A stretch of 45,491 bases of DNA. Source: Clostridia bacterium (GTDB lineage: Bacteria > Bacillota > Clostridia > Lachnospirales > Bianqueaceae). The notes below the pieces were generated by a model, which made no database searches, was not told the origin of the DNA, and saw only the letters and a program-made list of their open reading frames with translations. The stretch is from assembly GCA_900764045.1 (NCBI GenBank), contig CAAFMN010000082.1, positions 1 through 45,491 of the forward strand, given 5' to 3'. Positions within the stretch are counted from its first letter, which is position 1; the number at the start of each line of letters is the position of its first letter. The translations under genes and the position numbers were made by a program. This document shows, one piece after another, positions 1 through 6,831 of the stretch.

Positions 1-114
1 AAGAGTATGAAGGCGGCCATGGTCATCGTGACCACGCTGCCGATCCTGGCGATCTATCCGTTCCTGCAGAAGTACTTTGTAGGCGGAATGATGATCGGTT
101 CTCTGAAAGAATAA
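1..114 (+). CDS. Carbohydrate ABC transporter permease, C-terminal end (partial)
   Basis: The first 37 codons are open from the window edge and end in TAA. The reading contains a hydrophobic stretch followed by YPFLQKYFVGGMMIGSLKE. This is the typical C-terminus of MalG-type inner-membrane permeases of sugar ABC importers (CUT1 family), in which the last helix is followed by a short Gly/Lys tail. The start, the EAA loop and the partner genes lie outside the window, so the substrate cannot be inferred. It is probably the last gene of its operon, because a palindrome and a non-coding stretch follow. Confidence 0.75.
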   Translation, partial: KSMKAAMVIVTTLPILAIYPFLQKYFVGGMMIGSLKE

Positions 115-137
115 CGCAATTAAAAAGGTATTGCCGG

Positions 138-187
138 TTTGATATGTACCCCCAATACTGGGTCTCCAGTATTGGGGGTACACATCA
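138..187. repeat. Near-perfect palindrome, 21-bp arms
   Basis: The arms GATATGTACCCCCAATACTGG and its near-exact complement (one mismatch) are separated by GTCT. No T-run follows on either side, so it is not a classical intrinsic terminator, although it could stabilise the 3' end of the upstream permease mRNA. The outer 12 bases, TGATATGTACCC, also occur at the end of the IS3-type element near 45319, so it may be a miniature or solo remnant of such an element. The function is unknown. Confidence 0.7.
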
Positions 188-345
188 TAAAAGAGGGATA
201 TTGTTGTTTCTGGCGATTTATTTTCTCTTGCTTTTGAAAATAAAAGAGCATTCTCAAAATCAAAAGAAATTCATAAAAGCGGAATTTGATTAAGGAAGAA
301 AAAATTTTGCGCATTTGTAATAATGAAAAAAATCTTGTGATAGCG
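188..345. other. AT-rich intergenic stretch, no gene seen
   Basis: Between the palindrome and the brnQ promoter there are only short open frames without ribosome-binding sites. I see no RNA gene or repeat here. Confidence 0.6.
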
Positions 346-374
346 TTGACAGATGGATTATATGGATGTATAAT
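346..374 (+). promoter_or_regulatory. Sigma-A-type promoter of the T-box/brnQ transcript
   Basis: TTGACA (346-351), a 17-bp spacer and TATAAT (369-374) match the vegetative consensus exactly. The predicted start near 381 opens directly into the T-box leader. Confidence 0.9.
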
Positions 375-380
375 GAAGAA

Positions 381-643
381 AAGCTGTGATGAAGACAGAT
401 TTGGTTGTGGATCATACAGAGAGTCGGGAAGCGGTGGGAGCCTGGCGGGCAGCAATCAAAGATCTATCCCTTCTGAGCTGGAATCCCCAAAGTCATGCGA
501 GTAAGGATTTTCGTGTTGGCTGCGTTAATGTCTAGGGCTTGTCAGAGTTCGAAAAGTGGTGCATGAAAATGCACAATTTGAGTGGTACCGCGGAGCATAT
601 CAGACCCGTCTCAAGATCAGAGGCGGGTTTTATTTTATAGAAA
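381..643 (+). promoter_or_regulatory. T-box leader (tRNA-sensing riboswitch), probably isoleucine-specific
   Basis: The leader has the diagnostic T-box sequence AGTGGTACCGCGG (581-593), just upstream of a terminator. An AGAGAG-type S-turn element lies near 418-424 and a GGTGGGAGCC distal-loop motif near 433-442, both expected in Stem I. In the specifier region CAAAGATCTATCCC, the best codon is ATC (462-464), for Ile. Family knowledge: uncharged tRNA binds the specifier and the T-box and stabilises an antiterminator. Control of a branched-chain amino acid importer by tRNA-Ile fits the gene that follows. The specifier assignment is tentative because the stem was not folded by computer. Confidence 0.88.
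604..640 (+). terminator. Intrinsic terminator of the T-box leader
   Basis: ACCCGTCT and AGGCGGGT pair around a short loop (AAGATC region), followed by TTTTATTTT. Its position after the T-box motif is that of the conditional terminator that charged tRNA leaves in place. Confidence 0.85.
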
Positions 644-660
644 AACAGGGGGACACCAAG

Positions 661-1974
661 ATGAAACTAAATAAGAGAAAGATGTTGGTTATCAGTTTTA
701 TGTTATTCGCGCTGTTTTTTGGCGCCGGCAATTTGATTTTTCCACCGTTTTTGGGGCAAAATGCCGGATCGAATACGCCTTGGGCGATGTTAGGATTTTT
801 GGCGACGGCAGTGGTGTTGCCGGTACTCGGTGTGATCGTTGTAGCAAGGTTTGATGGCCTGGATCGGCTTGGCAGGCAGGTAGGTAAAAAATTTTCGCTT
901 ATTTTTACGGTATTGATCTATGCGTCTATCGGGCCGGGGTTGGGAATTCCGAGAGCTGCATCGGTCCCGTTTGAGATGGCGGTTGCTCCATATTTGCCGG
1001 CGGAAGCGAATGTTTCTCTTTGGCTGGCTCTGTATTCCCTGGTCTTTTTTATGATAGCGCTGTGGCTTTGCTTGAATCCTGGAAAGCTGGTGGATCGTAT
1101 AGGCCGTGTGCTGACGCCAAGCCTACTGGTTTTGCTGATCATTTTGTTTGTGGCATTCCTCCTTCGGGGTAAGGCAGATGTTGCCAAGGCACAGGAAGCG
1201 TATCAAAAAGCTCCGTTTTTAAAAGGATTTACCGAAGGGTATAATACAATGGACACGATAGCGGCACTCAATTTTGGGCTGGTCATCGCGACAACATTGG
1301 GTTCCTTCGGTTTAAAAGAAAAAAAGGACAGACTGCATCACACGGTTCTTGCGGGTATTTTTGCCGGGACGATTCTCACGCTGGTTTACATAATGCTGTC
1401 CTATATGGGTATGTGTAGTTCCGGTGTATATGAGATTCAGGGAAATGGCGCGTGGACCCTGCGGTGTATTGTATATCAGGTTTTTGGTACGCCGGGTGCG
1501 GTCCTGCTGGCGGCTATTTTTACGCTGGCCTGCCTGACCACCTGTGTGGGCTTAATCAATTCGATTTCTCAGTTTTTTTCAACGCTTTTTAAAAGAGTTT
1601 CATATCGGCAATGGGTATGTGTGATCACCTTCTTCTCGTTCCTTGTCTGCAACTTGGGATTGAATGCGATTCTCAGTATTTCGATTCCAATACTGAATGC
1701 GATTTATCCTGTAGCAATTGTTCTGATTGTATTGGGTTTATCGCATCGTTTATGGGAGAGAAATCGTTATACCTATCCGATGGTGATAGCAGGGACGGGA
1801 CTCATTAGTGTAATTTATGTCTTGGATGAAGCTAAGCTTCCCATGGGACCCATCCTTACATTGGTGCAAAAGCTTCCGCTATATGAGATGGGGTTCGGGT
1901 GGATTTGTGTCGCGGTTGTGATGATAGTATTGAGTATCTTGATAAATAGCAACAGGAGAGAGAAAAATACTTAA
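661..1974 (+). CDS. brnQ: Branched-chain amino acid transport system II carrier (BrnQ)
   Basis: This 437-residue, strongly hydrophobic membrane protein imports Leu, Ile and Val with a cation. It belongs to the LIVCS family, whose members are about 430-450 residues with 12 helices. The N-terminus contains the family hallmark FGAGNLIFPP near residues 20-29, and the rest reads as successive membrane spans. I chose the ATG at 661, preceded by GGGGGA, rather than an in-frame start about 35 codons upstream, which would lie inside the T-box/terminator RNA. It is monocistronic behind the T-box leader, so import is expected to rise when charged tRNA-Ile runs low. Confidence 0.95.
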   Translation: MKLNKRKMLVISFMLFALFFGAGNLIFPPFLGQNAGSNTPWAMLGFLATAVVLPVLGVIVVARFDGLDRLGRQVGKKFSLIFTVLIYASIGPGLGIPRAASVPFEMAVAPYLPAEANVSLWLALYSLVFFMIALWLCLNPGKLVDRIGRVLTPSLLVLLIILFVAFLLRGKADVAKAQEAYQKAPFLKGFTEGYNTMDTIAALNFGLVIATTLGSFGLKEKKDRLHHTVLAGIFAGTILTLVYIMLSYMGMCSSGVYEIQGNGAWTLRCIVYQVFGTPGAVLLAAIFTLACLTTCVGLINSISQFFSTLFKRVSYRQWVCVITFFSFLVCNLGLNAILSISIPILNAIYPVAIVLIVLGLSHRLWERNRYTYPMVIAGTGLISVIYVLDEAKLPMGPILTLVQKLPLYEMGFGWICVAVVMIVLSILINSNRREKNT

Positions 1975-2015
1975 TTCCTATCAGTTTTTCTTATGCGAAA
2001 AGTGAAAAAGTCGAA

Positions 2016-2044
2016 TTGAAAATGAGACGCAAATTCTGTATAAT
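2016..2044 (+). promoter_or_regulatory. Promoter of the aldo/keto reductase remnant and uvrA-like gene
   Basis: TTGAAA (2016-2021), a 17-bp spacer and TATAAT (2039-2044), about 30 bp before an AAAGGAG ribosome-binding site. It still drives the decayed gene and probably the UvrA homologue 16 nt beyond it. Confidence 0.8.
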
Positions 2045-2075
2045 AAACGTATAAAATGGGAAAGGAGTTTTTATT

Positions 2076-2947
2076 ATGGATAAAATTAAGAAGAATTTTG
2101 GTTTTGGATGTATGAGGCTGCCGATGAAGGACGGAGAAGTGGATATTCCTGAAACCAAGAAGATGGTGGACGCGTTTCTGGATGCCGGTTTTAATTATTT
2201 TGACACGGCTCATGGCTATATCCAGGGCAGAAGTGAGAAAGGAAAGAATGTCTGACCAGCCGTTATCCGCGGGATCGGTATATTCTGACGGACAAACTGA
2301 CGGGTAATTTTTTCAAGACAGAAGCGGATATCCGCCCGTTCTTTGAGAGCCAGCTGGAAGCGTGCAGAGTAGAGTATTTTGATTTTTATCTGATGCATGC
2401 GCAAGGCGCAGGAAACTATGCACATTATAAAGAATGTCATGCGTATGAAAATGCTTTTGCGCTGAAGGCAGAGGGGAAGATACGCCACGTGGGAATCTCC
2501 TTCCATGATCGTGCGGAAGTCCTGGAGCAGATTCTGACAGACTATCCGGAAGTTGAAGTCGTACAGATTCAGTTTAACTATGTAGACTATGAGGATCCGG
2601 CGGTTCAGAGCCGGAAATGCTATGAGGTCTGTCGAAAGTTCAACAAGGCGGTTCGCCGTGTGCAGGAGATCTTCCGAAGCAAGCATCTGATTCCCTGTAC
2701 ATCCTGCCGCTATTGCACGGATGGATGTCCCAAGCATATCTCGATCCCGGATTTGTTTGCGGTTATGAATACCAAACAGCTGTATCATGATTGGAATGCG
2801 GACTATTATTATAATGTTGTCCATACCGCTCCAGGACGGAAGGCATCCGATTGTCTGAAGTGCGGAAAATGTGAGAAGGTGTGTCCGCAGCATCTACCTA
2901 TCCGTAAACTGCTGGAGGATGTAGCCGCAGAGTTTGAGAAGGCATAA
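2076..2947 (+). pseudogene. Aldo/keto reductase with C-terminal 2x[4Fe-4S] ferredoxin domain, broken
   Basis: Family knowledge: this clostridial family joins an NADPH-type aldo/keto reductase barrel to a C-terminal ferredoxin domain, about 370 residues in total. The start at 2076 reads correctly through FDTAHGY and GRSEK, then hits TGA at 2253. The continuation KECLTSRYPRDRYILTDK lies in another frame, so a few bases were lost near 2241. That second frame runs through YLMHA and HVGISFHD to 2947. It then jumps from CYEVCRKFNK straight to RRVQEIFRSKHLIPCTSC. About 80-90 codons of the barrel, normally containing the cofactor-phosphate-binding part, are therefore missing in frame. Both ferredoxin motifs, CTSCRYCTDGC and CLKCGKCEKVC, remain. 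The protein cannot be a working reductase. A sequencing error could explain the frameshift but not the deletion. Confidence 0.88.
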
Positions 2948-2963
2948 CAGGAGGTTGTAGCGC

Positions 2964-5447
2964 ATGAACGGATCCCCAAGCAATGTACCTGACGCGATTC
3001 AAGTGCGAGGAGCAAGGGTACATAATCTGAAGAATATAGATGTCGATATCCCACTGCATAAAATCGTTGGGATTGCAGGAGTCTCCGGCTCCGGAAAATC
3101 GTCCCTGGCATTGGGCGTTCTGTATGCCGAAGGCTCCAGGCGGTATCTGGAGGCGCTCTCTACCTATACAAGGCGGAGAATGACGCAGGCTGAAAAAGCG
3201 CAGGTAGATGATCTGCGCTATGTTCCGGCGGCTCTGGCGCTGCATCAGCGGCCTGGGGTTCCGGGAATGCGCAGTACCTTTGGTACGGCAACGGAACTAT
3301 TGAATGTATTGCGGCTGATGTTTTCACGTCTGGCAAGCCATCAGTGTCCTAACGGACATTATCTGCCGCCGACGATGAAAGTGGCAGCAGGCATGGAACT
3401 TGTCTGCCCTGAGTGCCAGGCCCGTTTTTATCCGCCGTCAGCGGAGGAACTGTCTTTTAACAGCACAGGGGCATGTCCGACCTGCGATGGTACCGGAGTG
3501 GTTCGGGTGGTAGACGAGTCTACCTTGGTGCCGGATGATTCACTTTCCATTGACGAAGGCGCGGTTGTGCCATGGCAGACATTGATGTGGTCGCTGATGA
3601 AGGAGATTGCCCGAAAAATGGGAGTTCGAACGGATGTACCCTTTCGGGAACTGACGGATAAGGAAAAGGAGATCGTATTTCACGGCCCGGCTGATAAGGT
3701 CCATATGCTGTATCAAAATTCTAAGACCGGAGCGGCTGGAGAGATGGATTTTACATATTTCAATGCGGTGTATACCGTTGAGAATGCCCTGGCCAAGGTG
3801 ACGGATGAAAAGGGAATGAAGCGTGTAGAACGTTTCCTCAAACAGGGCGCTTGCCCAGAGTGCGGCGGCTCCAGACTCTCAGAACGGGCGAGAGCGCCGA
3901 AGGTTGCTGGAATCACACTGCCGGAAGCCTGCCGCATGACGCTTTCGGATCTTGCCCAATGGGTGGACAGCGTTCCAGCGTCCTTACCGGCGGAGATGCA
4001 GACAATGGCGGAGAGTATTTGCGATTCTTTTCGAGGAATGGCAGTCCGGCTGTTGGAATTGGGACTGGGGTATTTGACACTGGAACGGGAAGCTGCTACG
4101 CTTTCTACCGGGGAACGACAGCGGGTGCAGCTGGCCCGGTCTGTGCGCAATCGAACGACTGGCGTACTCTATGTACTGGATGAGCCTTCCATTGGACTGC
4201 ATCCTTCCAATATCGAAGGATTACGCGGTGTGATGCGGGATTTGATGGCGGACGGCAATTCCATTGTTTTGGTGGATCATGATACCCAGATTCTGAAAGG
4301 AGCGGATTGGCTGATAGAGATGGGGCCGGAAGCCGGAGAAAAGGGCGGTACGGTTATCGCGCAAGGAACAGTAGAGGAAGTCGCCTCCAATCCAGCTTCC
4401 AGAATCGGCGGATTTTTATCAGAAAAGCAATCCATGCAGGTCAGAGAAAAAACGGCAGCAGAACGCTTATTTGAGTTAGGCACGATTGAGATGAGTACGG
4501 ATACGATCCATACCGTAAAGCCGCTGGAAGTGAAAATACCGCGAGGACGCCTTACAGTCGTTACCGGAGTCTCTGGTTCCGGCAAAACTACGATGGTTCT
4601 GGAGAGCCTGATTCCGGGGCTGGAGGCAGCGATCCGCGGAGAGGCGCTTCCAAGTCACGTAAAATCTGTCTCGGCGCCAGGAATCGGACAGGTGAAGCTG
4701 ATCGACGCGACGCCGATCGGCATCAATATCCGTTCTACAGTAGCAACCTATGCCGGAGTCCATGATGAACTGCGCAAGATTTACGCCAAGACACCGGAGG
4801 CCAGGCAGCATGGTTATACGGCCGGAGATTTTTCGTACAATACCGGAAAGCTTCGCTGTCCTACCTGTGACGGAACGGGCTCGATCAGTCTGGATATCCA
4901 GTTTTTGCCGGATGTAGAAGTCGTTTGTCCGGATTGCGGCGGCTCAAGATATGGTAAAGATGCGTCACTCGTGCGGAGAAAAGACTATACCTTGCCGCAG
5001 ATTATGGAGATGAGTGTGGAGCGGGCTCTGTCGGCATGCAGTGACCTGAAGCTCGTATCCAGACGGCTGCAGACGCTGTCAGAATTGGGGTTAGGATATT
5101 TGACATTGGGAGAAGCCACCCCCAGCCTGTCCGGCGGTGAGGCACAGCGCCTGAAACTGGCCAGTGAAATGGGGAAAGGGCAGTCAGATACAGTTTTTGT
5201 ATTTGACGAGCCGACCATCGGTCTGCATCCGCTGGATGTAAGGACGCTCCTGAAGGTCTTTCAGAAGCTGATCGATCTTGGAGCGACCGTCATCGTAATC
5301 GAACATGATCTGGACTTGATTCGGAACGCGGACTATGTGATTGATATGGGACCGGGAGGCGGAGAGGAAGGCGGTCAGGTCGTGGCCTGCGGGACGCCGG
5401 AGCAAGTGAAGCAATGTGACAGGAGCATTACCGGAAAATATATCTAA
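2964..5447 (+). CDS. UvrA-like ABC ATPase, class II (lacks the UvrB-binding domain)
   Basis: The protein has 827 residues, against about 940 for housekeeping UvrA. It carries two ABC cassettes with the UvrA layout. The first Walker A (GVSGSGKSS) is near 39-47, with signature LSTGERQR near 380 and Walker B VLDEPSIGLHP near 403. The second Walker A (GVSGSGKTT) is near 535, with LSGGEAQR near 721 and FDEPTIGLHP near 746. Zinc-finger pairs CPEC/CPTCDGTG (about 148-178) and CPTC/CPDCGGSRY (about 632-663) are present. Only about 45 residues separate the first zinc cysteines from the next CPTC, so the UvrB-interaction domain is missing. This places it with UvrA2/DrrC-type proteins, linked in other bacteria to DNA-damage or drug tolerance. 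No uvrB or uvrC is nearby. The start follows an AGGAGG site. Confidence 0.9.
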   Translation: MNGSPSNVPDAIQVRGARVHNLKNIDVDIPLHKIVGIAGVSGSGKSSLALGVLYAEGSRRYLEALSTYTRRRMTQAEKAQVDDLRYVPAALALHQRPGVPGMRSTFGTATELLNVLRLMFSRLASHQCPNGHYLPPTMKVAAGMELVCPECQARFYPPSAEELSFNSTGACPTCDGTGVVRVVDESTLVPDDSLSIDEGAVVPWQTLMWSLMKEIARKMGVRTDVPFRELTDKEKEIVFHGPADKVHMLYQNSKTGAAGEMDFTYFNAVYTVENALAKVTDEKGMKRVERFLKQGACPECGGSRLSERARAPKVAGITLPEACRMTLSDLAQWVDSVPASLPAEMQTMAESICDSFRGMAVRLLELGLGYLTLEREAATLSTGERQRVQLARSVRNRTTGVLYVLDEPSIGLHPSNIEGLRGVMRDLMADGNSIVLVDHDTQILKGADWLIEMGPEAGEKGGTVIAQGTVEEVASNPASRIGGFLSEKQSMQVREKTAAERLFELGTIEMSTDTIHTVKPLEVKIPRGRLTVVTGVSGSGKTTMVLESLIPGLEAAIRGEALPSHVKSVSAPGIGQVKLIDATPIGINIRSTVATYAGVHDELRKIYAKTPEARQHGYTAGDFSYNTGKLRCPTCDGTGSISLDIQFLPDVEVVCPDCGGSRYGKDASLVRRKDYTLPQIMEMSVERALSACSDLKLVSRRLQTLSELGLGYLTLGEATPSLSGGEAQRLKLASEMGKGQSDTVFVFDEPTIGLHPLDVRTLLKVFQKLIDLGATVIVIEHDLDLIRNADYVIDMGPGGGEEGGQVVACGTPEQVKQCDRSITGKYI

Positions 5448-5458
5448 CATTTAGAATC

Positions 5459-5487
5459 TTGACAATGTATATCCGATACGTTATACT
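5459..5487 (+). promoter_or_regulatory. Strong sigma-A-type promoter
   Basis: TTGACA (5459-5464), a 17-bp spacer and TATACT (5482-5487). Transcription would begin near 5494, only about 20 nt before a strong terminator hairpin. Confidence 0.85.
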
Positions 5488-5514
5488 ATATACGGAGTGA
5501 AAGCCGGACGCGAA

Positions 5515-5557
5515 GACGCAGAGTAAAACCCGAAAAGGGATACTCTGCGTCTTTTTG
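5515..5557 (+). terminator. Leader terminator/attenuator or end of a short RNA
   Basis: GACGCAGAGTA pairs perfectly with TACTCTGCGTC. An inner CCC/GGG pair closes the loop and TTTTT follows. It sits between a strong promoter and the ribosome-binding site of the next gene, so it is either an attenuator or the end of an RNA of about 65 nt. I do not recognise a known riboswitch class in the short region before it. Confidence 0.8.
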
Positions 5558-5575
5558 TCATGTAAGGAGGAAACT

Positions 5576-5934
5576 ATGGAAGATAAAAGCAGTATTATTA
5601 TCTGACGGCCGAGGCAATTGAAAAAACAATCGATGAGTTATCCGGTATATGCGCAGAAGGAAGTGCGGTCGTGTTGGACTATCCGGATGAAAATTTTTTA
5701 ACCGCTGCGGAAAAGAGGGTGCAAAATACGATCAAGATGGCGATGGCAGGCGGAGAGGCGATGAAGTCTTCGCTTTCCTATGCAGAGCTTGAGAAGCTTC
5801 TGGAACGGCATGGATTTCTCATCTATGAGCATTTGACACCGGATACAATCCAGAGAGAGATTATCGATACGGCCGGGGCATCGATGAAAGCTTTTGAACA
5901 TGTCAACTACTGTCTTGCTATCAGAAAAGGATAA
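5576..5934 (+). pseudogene. Class I SAM-dependent methyltransferase (LCMT/TIGR00027-like), remnant
   Basis: A good AAGGAGG site leads to an ATG that reads MEDKSS, typical of the start of this family, and then stops at TGA 5603. In another frame the sequence continues as YYLTAEAIEKTIDELS and VVLDYPDENF, running to TAA at 5932. That is the C-terminal third of a leucine carboxyl methyltransferase-type enzyme (full length about 270-290 residues). The SAM-binding N-terminal two-thirds are gone. The longest intact stretch (from an in-frame GTG or TTG) is under 90 residues and has no cofactor site. I infer a large internal deletion that also shifted the frame, leaving promoter, leader and both gene ends. 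Confidence 0.8.
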
Positions 5935-5938
5935 AAAT

Positions 5939-5970
5939 ACGGTGTGGTTCCGGGATCGGAGCCACACCGT
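5939..5970. terminator. Convergent terminator hairpin
   Basis: ACGGTGTGGTTCC pairs with GGAGCCACACCGT (one wobble) around a short loop. It lies between the plus-strand remnant and the minus-strand aminopeptidase, with A-rich sequence on the left and T-rich on the right. It can end transcripts from both sides. Confidence 0.8.
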
Positions 5971-5978
5971 GATTGTAT

Positions 5979-6812
5979 TTACCAGGTCAGAACTTCATGT
6001 CCATGTTCTGTGACAAGGACGGTCAGTTCCCATTGGGCGGACGGCTTGTGATCTGAAGTATAAACAGTCCAGCCGTTGGAAGAACTAATATAGAATCCGG
6101 CGCGTCCCATATTAATCATGGGTTCGATCGTGAAGACCATGCCGGGGACCATGAGCATTCCTGTACCGGGTTTAGTAACATAACCTACCCAGGGATCCTC
6201 ATGGAATTCAAGACCTACGCCATGTCCGCCGATTTCACGGACCACACTGTAATTGTTTTTCTTGGCGTGACGGTATACCGCGTCGCCAACATCGCCAAGA
6301 AAGCCCCAGGGACGAACCTGTTCCAGTCCTAGCTGCGTGCATTCATAAGCTGTCTGTACGAGGTGCGCTTTTTCCGGGGAAACATTTCCAATGCAGAACA
6401 TACGGGATGAATCTGAATAATATCCGTCGTAGATCGTGGAAACATCGACATTGATAATATCCCCGTCTTGCAGAACCTCCTTCTGCGAAGGGATACCGTG
6501 GCAGACTACGTCATTGATGGAGGTGCAGACGCTTTTAGGAAAGCCTTCATAGCCGAGGGGCGCCGGGATCCCTCCCATGTCTGTAGTCTTTTGATATACC
6601 CAACGGTCAATCTGCGCAGTCGTAATACCGGCTCGGATATTGTTGGAGATAAAATCCAATACAGCGATATTGATCTGACTGCTCCGGCGGATTCCCTCGA
6701 TCTGTTCCGGCGTCTTAAGAAGACGAGCCGGAGGAACGATATGTCCGAGAGAATGGTAGTAAGCAATCTGATCACGCAGATGCGCCGGATACGGAACAGG
6801 GTTTTTCTTCAT
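5979..6812 (-). CDS. map: Type I methionine aminopeptidase
   Basis: Removes the initiator Met from nascent proteins. At 277 residues it is slightly longer than the 250-residue housekeeping form because of an N-terminal extension of about 30 residues that lacks the Cys/His pattern of a SEC-C zinc motif. All dinuclear metal ligands of the pita-bread fold can be placed: Asp123 (NVDVS), Asp134 (YSDSS), His197 (GHGVG), Glu230 (FTIEP) and Glu262 (WELTV). The substrate-contact His105 lies in VCHGIP. The gene starts 19 nt after the GH43 gene and is probably cotranscribed with it. Clostridia often carry more than one map; the usual copy beside adk/infA is not in this window, so this may be an additional paralogue. 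Confidence 0.95.
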   Translation of the reverse strand: MKKNPVPYPAHLRDQIAYYHSLGHIVPPARLLKTPEQIEGIRRSSQINIAVLDFISNNIRAGITTAQIDRWVYQKTTDMGGIPAPLGYEGFPKSVCTSINDVVCHGIPSQKEVLQDGDIINVDVSTIYDGYYSDSSRMFCIGNVSPEKAHLVQTAYECTQLGLEQVRPWGFLGDVGDAVYRHAKKNNYSVVREIGGHGVGLEFHEDPWVGYVTKPGTGMLMVPGMVFTIEPMINMGRAGFYISSSNGWTVYTSDHKPSAQWELTVLVTEHGHEVLTW

Positions 6813-6831
6813 GTTGATGGTTTCTTTCTGT

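Noticed and set aside
120..455. Minus-strand reading frame of 111 codons
   Set aside because: It spans the palindrome and the brnQ promoter and has no ribosome-binding site or recognisable product.
286..504. Small plus-strand reading frame of 72 codons before brnQ
   Set aside because: It lies across the promoter and Stem I of the T-box leader and is not a leader peptide.
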